Source: Chloroflexota bacterium (GTDB lineage Bacteria; Chloroflexota; Anaerolineae; Aggregatilineales; UBA3940). From it: a DNA stretch of 11,892 nucleotides. Where the stretch lies: contig DRKO01000402.1 of assembly GCA_011051745.1 (NCBI GenBank), forward strand, positions 1-11,892, given 5' to 3'. This document shows positions 1 to 7,055 of the stretch, in pieces. Below the pieces are notes generated by a model. That model was given only the letters and a program-made list of their open reading frames with translations. It was not told the origin of the DNA and searched no databases. Position 1 is the stretch's first letter; every line of letters starts with the position of its first letter. A program made the translations under genes and the position numbers.

Positions 1-241
1 CATCGTTTAGCAGTCTGCTTCGACGGAGAGTCCGCAGGAGTGTCTCTATTATACGATCGGCTTCTTCTCTGGCTGCTTCGATAGATTCTTCGGAGGGTTC
101 GGCCACCTCCGGCGTAAACTCCCGATCCTCATCCGGGTCGAACCCCTCCTCCAGTATCTCGGCCAGCGCCTCGCGCACGGTCTCGCGAATCAGACTCCGG
201 AGTTCGTCAACCGTCAGATCGGACACCGTTTGAGTGCCCAT
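1..241 (-). CDS. Small acidic hypothetical protein, 3' end cut by window edge
   Basis: Reading the minus strand from an ATG at 241, the frame stays open for 80 codons to the left edge, so the C-terminus is missing. A good ribosome site (AAGGAGGGGTG just before ATG) supports the start. The protein begins MGTQTVSDLTVDELRSLI and is predicted to be largely helical and very charged: a segment at residues 9-32 rich in Leu, Arg and Glu, an acidic stretch at 31-52 (Asp/Glu/Pro), then a second helix at about 51-76 ending in Arg/Leu. There is no membrane segment or signal peptide. The opening helix resembles small antitoxin-like proteins common in Chloroflexota and Cyanobacteria, but that is only an impression and a toxin partner would have to lie outside the window. 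It follows hutU in the same direction after 112 bases and has its own ribosome site. The function is not recognised. Confidence 0.7.
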   Translation of the reverse strand, partial: MGTQTVSDLTVDELRSLIRETVREALAEILEEGFDPDEDREFTPEVAEPSEESIEAAREEADRIIETLLRTLRRSRLLND

Positions 242-353
242 CACCCCTCCTTATCAGAAAATGTTCAGGCCTGCGTGGATAGCCTCTGTCGTTGCTCCGA
301 CCTCACTCCCGCTCCGATGCCTGGCGTCATCTTGCTTCCTTCCCTCAGGCGGC

Positions 354-2000
354 CTACTTCAGCATCGGCATCTTGATCCCGTGCCGCTTCGCGGCGGCGA
401 TGGCCTCCGGGTAGCCCGCGTCGGCGTGCCGGACGATCCCCAGCCCCGGATCGGTCGTCAGGACGCGCTCCAGCCGCTTCGCCGCTTCCGGCGTGCCGTC
501 CGCGACGATCACCTGCCCGGCGTGCTGGCTGTAGCCGATCCCCACTCCGCCCCCGTGATGGAAGCTGACCCACGTCGCGCCGCCGACCGCGTTCAGCAGC
601 GCGTTCAGGATCGGCCAGTCGCTGATCGCGTCCGAGCCGTCCAGCATGCCCTCCGTCTCGCGGTTGGGGGAGGCCACCGATCCGGCGTCGAGGTGGTCAC
701 GCCCGATCACAATCGGGGCGCTGACCTCGCCGCTGGCGACCAGATCATTGAAGACCAGCCCCGCCTTCGCCCGCTCGCCATAGCCCAGCCAGCAGATGCG
801 GGCCGGTAGCCCCTGAAACTCGACCTTCTCCCGCGCCAGCCTGATCCAGCGCGCCAGATGCTCATCCTCCGGGAAGAGCTTCAGGATTTCCTCGTCGGTG
901 CGGTAGAGGTCCTCCGGATCGCCGGAGAGTGTCACCCACCGGAACGGCCCCTTCCCCTCGCAGAACAGAGGCCGGATGTAGGCCGGTACAAAGCCGGGGT
1001 AGTCGAAGGCGTCTTTGACGCCCGCGTCATAGGCACGCTGCCGGAGGTTGTTCCCGTAATCGAAGACGACCGCGCCCTTCTTCTGAAGGTCAAGCATGGC
1101 CTGACAGTGGCGGGCCATTGACTCCATGCTGCGGCGGGTGTATTCCTCCGGGTCTTTCTCGCGCAGGGCGAGCGCCTCCTCCAGCGTCATATCGTGCGGG
1201 ACGTAGGAAAGCGGATCGTGGGCCGGGGTCTGGTCGGTCACCACGTCGGGGGTGACACCGTACTCGACAAGACGGGGGAAGATGTCCGCCGCGTTGCCGA
1301 TCAGGCCGACCGAGAGCGGCTCCTCTCTGCGGAGCGCCTCCTCGACCTTCGTCATCGCGTCCTCAAGATCGTGGGAAATCACATCCAGATAGCGGGTCTT
1401 GAGGCGGCGCTCAGCCCGCCAGGGGTCAATCTCGACGATCAGGCCAACGCCCTCGTTCATCGTAATGGCGAGCGGCTGTGCGCCGCCCATCTCACCCAGC
1501 CCGGCGGTCAGCACGAATTTCCCCTTGAGCGACCCGCCGAAATGCTGCTGGGACAGCGAGCCGAGCGTCTCATACGTCCCCTGTAGAATCCCCTGCGTGC
1601 CGATATAAATCCAGCTTCCGGCGGTCATCTGGCCGTACATGATCAGGCCCTTGCGCTCCAGCTCGTCGAAATACTCCTGCGTCGCCCACTTGGGAACCAG
1701 GTTCGAGTTGGCGAGCAGGACGCGCGGCGCGTCGGGGTGAGTCCTGAAGACGGCCACCGGCTTCCCCGATTGCACCAGCAGCGTTTCGTCGTTCTCTAAC
1801 TCTTTGAGGGCGGCGATGATGGCGTCGAAGCACTCCCAGTTGCGGGCGGCGCGTCCCCGGCCCCCGTAGACGATCAGGTTTTCGGGATCACCGGCTACGT
1901 CCGGGTCGAGGTTGTTCATCAGCATACGCATGGCGGCTTCCTGAAGCCAGCCCTTGCAGGTGATCTGAGTGCCGCGCGGGGCACGAATCGTGCGGGTCAT
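354..2000 (-). CDS. hutU: Urocanate hydratase (urocanase)
   Basis: This is a cytoplasmic enzyme of histidine breakdown (EC 4.2.1.49). It hydrates urocanate to 4-imidazolone-5-propanoate, using tightly bound NAD+ as an electrophile. The 548 residues match the usual family length of about 550. Visible family marks are the glycine-rich NAD-binding stretch TAGLGEMGGAQPLA (165-178), the urocanase signature FQGLPARICW (395-404) with the conserved Cys at 403, and SFHHGGGVGIGYSQHAG (479-495). The frame extends upstream to 2198, but ATG 2000 is chosen because it has an AGGAGAG ribosome site and begins MTRTIRAPRG, where the family homology starts. The upstream extension is low in homology and crosses the likely promoter. 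No hutH, hutI, hutG or hutC is adjacent, so other histidine-utilisation genes must be elsewhere or beyond the window. The enzyme looks intact. Confidence 0.97.
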   Translation of the reverse strand: MTRTIRAPRGTQITCKGWLQEAAMRMLMNNLDPDVAGDPENLIVYGGRGRAARNWECFDAIIAALKELENDETLLVQSGKPVAVFRTHPDAPRVLLANSNLVPKWATQEYFDELERKGLIMYGQMTAGSWIYIGTQGILQGTYETLGSLSQQHFGGSLKGKFVLTAGLGEMGGAQPLAITMNEGVGLIVEIDPWRAERRLKTRYLDVISHDLEDAMTKVEEALRREEPLSVGLIGNAADIFPRLVEYGVTPDVVTDQTPAHDPLSYVPHDMTLEEALALREKDPEEYTRRSMESMARHCQAMLDLQKKGAVVFDYGNNLRQRAYDAGVKDAFDYPGFVPAYIRPLFCEGKGPFRWVTLSGDPEDLYRTDEEILKLFPEDEHLARWIRLAREKVEFQGLPARICWLGYGERAKAGLVFNDLVASGEVSAPIVIGRDHLDAGSVASPNRETEGMLDGSDAISDWPILNALLNAVGGATWVSFHHGGGVGIGYSQHAGQVIVADGTPEAAKRLERVLTTDPGLGIVRHADAGYPEAIAAAKRHGIKMPMLK

Positions 2001-2039
2001 GAGCTTCTCTCCTGTGGAAAAATCCAACGGCCTGATTCC

Positions 2040-2068
2040 AGTATAAACCCGGCGGCAGGCCCTGAAAA
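2040..2068 (-). promoter_or_regulatory. Putative hutU promoter
   Basis: On the minus strand there is a -10 TATACT (2045 to 2040) and, 17 bases upstream, a weak -35 TTTTCA (2068 to 2063). This would give a leader of roughly 33 bases before the hutU ATG. It is a sequence match only. Confidence 0.45.
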
Positions 2069-2109
2069 GAGAGGCTTTTCCCAGGGGGACGGCCCGGATC
2101 GTCCTGCCC

Positions 2110-2133
2110 CTCCCGCTGCACGGGGCACGGGAG
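2110..2133. repeat. Bulged hairpin between hutU and the kinase gene
   Basis: CTCCCG (2110-2115) pairs with CGGGAG (2128-2133), and TGC (2117-2119) pairs with GCA (2125-2127), leaving one bulged C and a five-base loop. There is no T-run on either side, so it is not an intrinsic terminator. The rest of the 279-base region between hutU and the kinase (2001-2279) shows only the hutU promoter match and a small GTTAA-G-TTAAC inverted repeat at 2221-2231. No gene is seen there. Confidence 0.35.
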
Positions 2134-2279
2134 AGGGATGGGAAGCAGGCCTTCCCCGCCCGCCCCGGACTCGCTCGAACGGTAACGCTGGTGTACACTA
2201 GCTACGCCATTTGCTGGCTCGTTAAGTTAACCTGCACTTCGTGTTGGTTCTCTTGCTATCGGGGGGAGACGGTCATTAT

Positions 2280-5126
2280 ATGGATCCATACATCGGCAAA
2301 AAGCTGGGCAACTACGAGATCGTCGAGCTGATCGGAAAGGGCGGCATGGCGAGCGTCTACCGCGCTTTCCAGCCTTCGATGAACCGGCACGTTGCCATCA
2401 AGATCATGTCGCGGCAGATCAGCGATGATGAGGTATTCGTCCGGCGCTTCAAGAACGAGGCCCAGCTCATCGCGCAGCTCGAGCACGCCCACATCCTGCC
2501 CGTGTACGACTTCGGGGAGGAGAGCGGCGTCCTCTACATCGTGATGCGATACCTCCCGACGGGGTCGCTGGCGGAGCGCATCCCCCCGGAGGGAATGCCC
2601 CTCGAGGACGCGGAGAGAATCTTCTCGCAGATCGCCTCGGCGCTCGACTACGCGCACAGCCGGGGGATCATCCACCGTGACCTGAAGCCCGGCAACATCC
2701 TGATCGATCAGCAGGGGAACGCCTTCCTGACGGACTTCGGGATCGCCAAGTCGCTGGAACACACGCTCAACCTGACCAAGACGGATAGCGTGGTCGGGAC
2801 CCCGGCGTATATGTCGCCGGAGCAGGCGCTGGGCGAGCCGCTGGACGCCCGGAGCGACATCTACGCGCTGGGTGTGGTGCTGTTCGAGATGCTGACGGGC
2901 AAGACGCCTTTCCGGGGTGACAACCCCATGACGGTGATGCTCAAGCATATCAACGAGCCGCCCCCCCGCCCCGCCCGCCTCAAAGCGGGGATTCATCAGG
3001 CGGTGGAGAACGTCGTCCTGAAATCGCTGGCGAAGCGCCCCGACGACCGTTATCAGCGTGCCGGAGATATGGCCGCCGCGCTGAAGTACGCGGTCGCGCT
3101 CGCGAGCGGCGACGCTCTGCCGCCCACCGCGCCGGAGATCGAGAAGACGGTGATCGAAGGCCCGCTTCCGGCCACGAGGCCCGCCGCCACACGGCCCGGT
3201 GGGGGAGCGGTCGCTGCCGAGACGGCCCCTTCCGCCGTGCCCGGCGCCGAGCCGACCACCCGGAAAGGCGTGTTGCCGGACGGCGCACCCGCCGCCGCGA
3301 CCATTCCCCGCGAAGCGGTGTCGCCGCCGCCCATCGCGGCCCCGCCTGCCGCCTCGCAGCGTGCCGCGCTGATGGCAAAGCTCGATCAGGTCGAGGTTCG
3401 CCTGAACGCGCCCTCCGCCTGGCTGGCCGAGCACGCGGCGATAGGAACCTGGTTGCAGGCTTTTATCCTGAGCATGGCGACGTTTGCCCTGCTGATGCAG
3501 GTGACGCCCGCCTCGATCATCGAGAACGCGGTGCTGGCCGTTGTGCCCGGTCTGGTGCTGTACGGACTGCTCCGTGCCCCCACACTGGGCGGACTGGTCG
3601 GCTTTGTGGTGGTGCTGATCCCTCTGCTGGTTCACGCGCCTGCCGTCGCGCTGATCTGGGCGGCGGTGACGGTGATCGCCGGCTCACGGCTGAACTCGCG
3701 TGAGATCATGCTGGCGCTGGTTACGACGGTGGCCGCCGCCTCGCCGCTCGGCTGGCTGGTTCCGTTGCTGGCTCCCTGGTGGCTGCGTGCCCGCCGGACG
3801 GCGCTTCCGGTCGCGCTGGGCGTTGTTCTCGCGATGCTGCTCGCGCTGACGCTGGGCAGCCCCGATGCGGGAGGGTTGCTCCCCGTGCCGACCGACTCGA
3901 CGGCCTTCAGCGTTGCCCTGCTCAGCCCGCCGACGACCGACTATCTGGGCCTGTTCGCGCCGCAGACGTGGCAACCCTGGACTGACATCGGCGCGGTGGT
4001 GGAGAGCATCCGGGCCACCTTTGAGGCGCTGGGGGGCTTCATCGCCCGCTCAAACGGCCTGCCGCTTCTGATCGGCCCGGCCTGGGCGGTGGCCGCTGTG
4101 CTGAGCGTTTCGAACCGGCGCTCGGAGTCGCTCGTTCTGCACACGATGGGGCTGGGTTTATCCCTGATCGTGCTGCTGGCCGCTCATCTGCTGTTCCGTC
4201 AGCCCTCGCTGGCTCCGGTCGTCCCGCTTGCCGTCCCGCTCGCCGTGGGCAGCGTGATCCCCGCCTTCCTGCTCTCTCAATGGCCGCTTCAGGCCGATCC
4301 GGCGGCGGGGAACAGGAGCGGAACCGTCCTGCGCCTGCTGCGGCAATCGCTGGGGGCGGTCTTTGTCGCGCTCGGAGTCGCGTTCTTCGCCCCGCAACTG
4401 GCCGGAACCGACTTTTACGCTGCGCTCTGGCTGGGCGGGCTGGCGGGCGCGCTGACGATGATCGTAAACCCGCTGGTCGGCCCGCCGATCGTCTTTGCCG
4501 CGCTGACGCTCGCGCTCGTTCCCGTCCGGCCCGTGCAGGCCGTTCTGGTGGCCGGTCTGCTGATCTACTATCTGGTGGTCAACCTGCTGTTCGACCGACG
4601 GCGTCCACGTCGCTGGAACCCGCTGGGCGCGGGTATCATCCTCGGCGCACCGGGGATGGCGCAGTTCGGCCTGCTGCCGCTGGGCGTGTTGAGCATCGGC
4701 GCACTCGAAGCGCAGGTCCCGGCGGCCCTGCTGGCGGGCGCGGGGCACGTCCTGCTGGTCGCCACCGCCGCGAACCCTCCCTCGGCGCTGAACGTGATCA
4801 TTCAGGTGATCGCAACGCTGAGCGGCGCGCTGGTGGTAGAGCGCCTGATGGGGCTGGAACTGCTCAGTGGGTTAAACCATAAGCTGCGCCGCCTGATCTT
4901 CACCGTGCCGCTGGCCGCGCTGCTGTCGCTGCTGTATTACACGCTCGGCGGGCTGGAGACGATCCTCTCTCTGCCAGCGGTTGTGCTGGTGAGCATGGTC
5001 TCCGGGGCGATGCTGGTCGGCGCGATGGGCAAGCGGGCGCAGTTCTGGCGACGCTTCATCGAGCGCGAGGAAGAGGAAGAGGGTCTGCTGGAGGACGAGG
5101 AGGTCACCGGCCCCTGGGAGAAGTGA
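2280..5126 (+). CDS. Membrane-anchored Hanks-type Ser/Thr protein kinase with large multi-spanning C-terminal domain
   Basis: Residues 11-270 form a complete eukaryotic-like kinase domain that should phosphorylate Ser/Thr on cytoplasmic targets. Visible motifs are the glycine loop GKGGMASVYRA (19-29), VAIK with Lys41, helix-C Glu60, the catalytic loop HRDLKPGN (132-139, Asp134), DFG (152-154), and the activation-loop end GTPAYMSPE (173-181). All key residues are present, so it should be active. A Pro/Ala/Thr-rich linker (about 281-365) leads to a membrane region (about 393-915) with some 12-14 hydrophobic segments, then a very acidic tail (928-941). No PASTA, WD40 or other recognisable sensor domain is seen, and the membrane part is of unknown family. 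A GTG at 2241 would add 13 residues, but ATG 2280 is preferred because MDPYIGKKLGNYEIVELIG is the usual opening of these kinases, with a G-rich ribosome site (GGGGGAG) 11 bases upstream. It is transcribed alone, divergent from hutU, and ends before an intrinsic terminator. Confidence 0.93.
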   Translation: MDPYIGKKLGNYEIVELIGKGGMASVYRAFQPSMNRHVAIKIMSRQISDDEVFVRRFKNEAQLIAQLEHAHILPVYDFGEESGVLYIVMRYLPTGSLAERIPPEGMPLEDAERIFSQIASALDYAHSRGIIHRDLKPGNILIDQQGNAFLTDFGIAKSLEHTLNLTKTDSVVGTPAYMSPEQALGEPLDARSDIYALGVVLFEMLTGKTPFRGDNPMTVMLKHINEPPPRPARLKAGIHQAVENVVLKSLAKRPDDRYQRAGDMAAALKYAVALASGDALPPTAPEIEKTVIEGPLPATRPAATRPGGGAVAAETAPSAVPGAEPTTRKGVLPDGAPAAATIPREAVSPPPIAAPPAASQRAALMAKLDQVEVRLNAPSAWLAEHAAIGTWLQAFILSMATFALLMQVTPASIIENAVLAVVPGLVLYGLLRAPTLGGLVGFVVVLIPLLVHAPAVALIWAAVTVIAGSRLNSREIMLALVTTVAAASPLGWLVPLLAPWWLRARRTALPVALGVVLAMLLALTLGSPDAGGLLPVPTDSTAFSVALLSPPTTDYLGLFAPQTWQPWTDIGAVVESIRATFEALGGFIARSNGLPLLIGPAWAVAAVLSVSNRRSESLVLHTMGLGLSLIVLLAAHLLFRQPSLAPVVPLAVPLAVGSVIPAFLLSQWPLQADPAAGNRSGTVLRLLRQSLGAVFVALGVAFFAPQLAGTDFYAALWLGGLAGALTMIVNPLVGPPIVFAALTLALVPVRPVQAVLVAGLLIYYLVVNLLFDRRRPRRWNPLGAGIILGAPGMAQFGLLPLGVLSIGALEAQVPAALLAGAGHVLLVATAANPPSALNVIIQVIATLSGALVVERLMGLELLSGLNHKLRRLIFTVPLAALLSLLYYTLGGLETILSLPAVVLVSMVSGAMLVGAMGKRAQFWRRFIEREEEEEGLLEDEEVTGPWEK

Positions 5127-5130
5127 GAAC

Positions 5131-5160
5131 GCCGGGGCTGGAGCGATCCGATACCCCGGC
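5131..5160 (+). repeat. Inverted repeat just after the kinase stop
   Basis: GCCGGGG (5131-5137) and CCCCGGC (5154-5160) form a perfect 7-bp stem with a 16-base loop, starting four bases after the kinase stop codon. There is no T-run after it, so it probably stabilises the mRNA end or adds to the following terminator rather than terminating by itself. Confidence 0.4.
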
Positions 5161-5194
5161 AGGTGGACCGGCAACTATAATCGTATCCGTCACG

Positions 5195-5225
5195 GGGGCG
5201 AGGTGTGTATATCTCGCCCCTTTTT
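5195..5225 (+). terminator. Rho-independent terminator of the kinase gene
   Basis: GGGGCGAG (5195-5202) pairs perfectly with CTCGCCCC (5213-5220) around a ten-base loop, and is followed at once by TTTTT (5221-5225). On the opposite strand no T-run follows the stem, so it should act mainly on plus-strand transcripts. It sits between the convergent ends of the kinase gene and the minus-strand hypothetical gene. Confidence 0.85.
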
Positions 5226-5231
5226 ATCCGG

Positions 5232-6227
5232 CTACAGCTTCTTGAGCTTCTCCGTCACGCGCAGGCCGGTGCAGAAGGTGGGCATATACTCCGCGAAGAC
5301 ACTGTATTTCCCCCTCGCCTGATCTTCCAGATAACGGCGCAGCACCTCAACCACGCTGGGGAGCACCTCGAAGCGATGCGCCTTGTGGGCCATCATGATA
5401 TAGGCGTCGGCCTCCGGCTTACCGAAAGTCTGCTCCAGAAAGAGGGCCGTCACCCCGCTGATGAACAGGACGGCGAACTGATCGAACCACTCTGGATAGA
5501 GCGCCCGGAAGGTGTTCGGGACGGGTAATTTGACGCGACGGGCCTGTTCTGTTTCCTCTGGATGCTGCTCCAGATGCTCGTGCAGGAGCACGCGCGTGTA
5601 AACCCCGAAGGCCTCCTGATAGGTCTCCGCCGGGGCGTCGTCGTAGGGCCAGGGAGGGTTGTTGCCCCATGCCACGCGCGGCGGACAGATGGCGACCAGA
5701 CGCTTCCCCCAGCGGAATCCGATCGCCTGGCTGGAGGGGTAGCACAGGTTGGGCTGGAAGACCATCCCGGCGTTGAGGGGGCCGAAGAAACGGCTTAACA
5801 GCCCCAGCGGGTCACCGCCGGTCAGGGCACGGCGAGCCTGTTCGGCGGCCTGCTCCCAGACGGACGCTTCCTGCTCCCAGAAGTCGCGCAGGCGGGTTCG
5901 GTGCATGAAATCGCGGAGCTGGGCTGCCCACTGCCTGGGGGCCCACTCTGGAACGCCGCCCCGCGCCCGCAGGCCGGGCCAGTTCAGGCAGGCAGCATAG
6001 CTGAAGATCGCATCCAGCGAAAGCCCCGATTCCATCAACTCCTGCATGGCGAGCACCGCCGGATGGTACTCATCTTCGGCCAGATACTCCCGCGTGGCTT
6101 TCGCGTGGGCATGGACGCCGTGCGGATAGCGATCCTGCTCCTGCTCCGGCCAGGTGGTCATCGCCAGAACGGCGGATAGCAGCCGGATGCGGTCATCAAT
6201 TTGAACGGTTACCGGTGACTCGCTCAT
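5232..6227 (-). CDS. Conserved hypothetical protein, DUF4932-like, with degenerate HExxH region
   Basis: This 331-residue protein has no signal peptide and no clear membrane segment. The N-terminal part (DDRIRLLSAVLAM at 11-23, then a Tyr/His-containing stretch and H55-PAV) and the middle (LLHEHLEQH, 214-222, after an aromatic-rich TYQEAFGVYTRV) recall DUF4932 proteins, in which this place carries a gluzincin-like HExxH. Here the motif reads H216-E-H-L-E220, so the second zinc His is Glu, although His218 and His222 lie nearby. Further acidic residues follow (YPEWFDQF, 244-251). The family assignment is by eye and only moderately secure. ATG 6227 is preferred over ATG 6245 because GGGAGAGG precedes it at normal distance, while 6245 has no ribosome site. 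It is the second gene of an operon, 30 bases after the dehydrogenase-like gene. Confidence 0.8.
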   Translation of the reverse strand: MSESPVTVQIDDRIRLLSAVLAMTTWPEQEQDRYPHGVHAHAKATREYLAEDEYHPAVLAMQELMESGLSLDAIFSYAACLNWPGLRARGGVPEWAPRQWAAQLRDFMHRTRLRDFWEQEASVWEQAAEQARRALTGGDPLGLLSRFFGPLNAGMVFQPNLCYPSSQAIGFRWGKRLVAICPPRVAWGNNPPWPYDDAPAETYQEAFGVYTRVLLHEHLEQHPEETEQARRVKLPVPNTFRALYPEWFDQFAVLFISGVTALFLEQTFGKPEADAYIMMAHKAHRFEVLPSVVEVLRRYLEDQARGKYSVFAEYMPTFCTGLRVTEKLKKL

Positions 6228-6229
6228 GG

Positions 6230-6237
6230 CCTCTCCC
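6230..6237 (-). promoter_or_regulatory. Ribosome binding site that decides the start at 6227
   Basis: GGGAGAGG on the minus strand ends two bases before ATG 6227, with its GGGAG core five bases away. It lies inside the six-codon extension that the alternative ATG at 6245 would give, which argues for the shorter protein. Confidence 0.55.
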
Positions 6238-6257
6238 GCTAACATACGACACGGACT

Positions 6258-6878
6258 TTACTTCTTCAGCAGCGTCAGCACCTCACCTGCCGCATGCTCC
6301 GGCGACCAGATCGGGATCGCCCGGACACGCACGCCCTGCTCGCGGAGCTCCACGTCGAGCGCGCTGGCAAGCCCCATCAGGGCGGACTGGGTGGCCGCGT
6401 AGGCTGCCTGTCCCGGTTCGCCTGTCGCCTGCCCGATGGGTTCGATCAGGAAGAAGATCGCCCCGCCATCCTCGTCCGACATCACGCGCCCGGCCAACTG
6501 GGCACAGAAGAAAGCGCCCGTCAGGTTCACCTCGATAGTGCGCCGCCACTCCCACTCGTCCATTTTGAGGGCCGGGACTCTGGGGCGAACGTGGGCGTTG
6601 TGGACCAGAACGGTCAGTCGCTCGTAGCGGTCGCGCACGGCCTCGATGAGGGCCGCCGTCTGGAACCTGTTGGAGATGTCAGCCTGCCGGTCGAACGCCT
6701 CCCCGCCCGTTGCGACGATCTCCTCCGCCCCCCGATGGGCACGGTCAGGGTTGAGGTCGCAGACGCAGACGCTCGCGCCCGCCGCTGCCAGAGCGCGGGC
6801 TACCGTTGCGCCCGCGCCGCTGCCCGCGCCGGTGACGATCGCGACCTGCCCGCTCAGGGGGGTGTCCTGTACGCTCAT
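6258..6878 (-). CDS. Short-chain dehydrogenase/reductase-like protein lacking catalytic Lys
   Basis: A Rossmann-fold SDR is clear: nucleotide-binding TGAGSGAG (16-23), acidic Asp41 at the end of strand 2 (suggesting NAD preference), ADIS (66-69), HNAH (93-96, in place of NNAG) and VNLTG (117-121) with the structural Asn118. The active site is degenerate. The classical Ser position falls in GAIFFLIEPIG (139-149) with no Ser, and the Tyr-x-x-x-Lys motif reads Y160-A-A-T-Q164. The protein is 206 residues against the usual 240-260. After VRVRAIP (183-189) it jumps to WSPEHAAGEVLTLLKK, so the substrate-binding loop and last strand are missing. It may bind a dinucleotide without normal reductase activity. 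Alternatively it is a decaying gene, but the frame is open and the nucleotide site is intact. It has no ribosome site. Its start falls on the predicted transcription start, which suggests a leaderless message. It heads the operon with the DUF4932-like gene. Confidence 0.88.
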   Translation of the reverse strand: MSVQDTPLSGQVAIVTGAGSGAGATVARALAAAGASVCVCDLNPDRAHRGAEEIVATGGEAFDRQADISNRFQTAALIEAVRDRYERLTVLVHNAHVRPRVPALKMDEWEWRRTIEVNLTGAFFCAQLAGRVMSDEDGGAIFFLIEPIGQATGEPGQAAYAATQSALMGLASALDVELREQGVRVRAIPIWSPEHAAGEVLTLLKK

Positions 6879-6884
6879 ACCGCG

Positions 6885-6893
6885 AGTATAGCA
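6885..6893 (-). promoter_or_regulatory. Extended -10 promoter giving a leaderless SDR-like mRNA
   Basis: The minus strand reads TGC-TATACT, a TGN-extended -10 element, with no good -35 at normal spacing. Exactly six bases separate TATACT from the ATG at 6878, so transcription should begin at or next to the A of the start codon. The absence of a Shine-Dalgarno sequence fits this. Confidence 0.55.
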
Positions 6894-6915
6894 CAGGGTT
6901 GAAACCGGGGCATGT

Positions 6916-6925
6916 TGACCGGTCA
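6916..6925. promoter_or_regulatory. Second copy of the TetR operator core, upstream of the SDR-like gene
   Basis: TGACCGGTCA is a perfect 10-bp palindrome identical to the centre of the long operator at 7056-7079. It lies about 38-47 bases upstream of the predicted minus-strand start, where a bound regulator could affect that promoter. The outer arms (CTAGAC on the long site) are not conserved here. Confidence 0.45.
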
Positions 6926-6954
6926 GAGGGTGATTCGGGACGAGGGGCGGGCAT

Positions 6955-6971
6955 CTGTCGGTTTCCGACAG
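6955..6971. repeat. Inverted repeat CTGTCGG-TTT-CCGACAG
   Basis: Perfect 7-bp arms are separated by three bases in the middle of the divergent promoter region. There is no T-run on either strand, so it is not an intrinsic terminator. It differs from the TGACCGGTCA operators and could be a site for another regulator. Confidence 0.4.
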
Positions 6972-7022
6972 GTGTGGCGCTCTCGCTCCTGTGAGTCTGA
7001 CGGCTCATCCTCGCCGCAACCC

Positions 7023-7052
7023 TTGACGACAGCCACCGGGAGGGCGTATAAT
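7023..7052 (+). promoter_or_regulatory. Sigma-70-type promoter of the first exporter operon
   Basis: A -35 TTGACG (7023-7028), an 18-base spacer and a perfect -10 TATAAT (7047-7052) predict a start near 7059, inside the palindromic operator that begins at 7056. Confidence 0.8.
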
Positions 7053-7055
7053 CTT

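Noticed and set aside
2001..2198. N-terminal extension of hutU to ATG 2198
   Set aside because: The 66 extra residues have no family homology and cover the likely promoter, while ATG 2000 has a good ribosome site and the family N-terminus.
2256..3635. Long minus-strand open frame (459 codons) opposite the kinase gene
   Set aside because: It is antisense to a clear kinase domain. Its composition (very rich in Arg, Gly, His, Gln) is typical of a GC-rich shadow frame, and it has no recognisable motif or ribosome site.
4158..4748. Minus-strand open frame of 196 codons opposite the kinase membrane domain
   Set aside because: It is a shadow frame rich in Gln, Arg and Asp, antisense to hydrophobic codons, with no supporting signals.
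5176..5181. TATAAT between the kinase gene and its terminator, possible small RNA promoter
   Set aside because: There is no -35 element at suitable spacing, and the transcript would end within about 40 bases at the terminator. It is likely chance.
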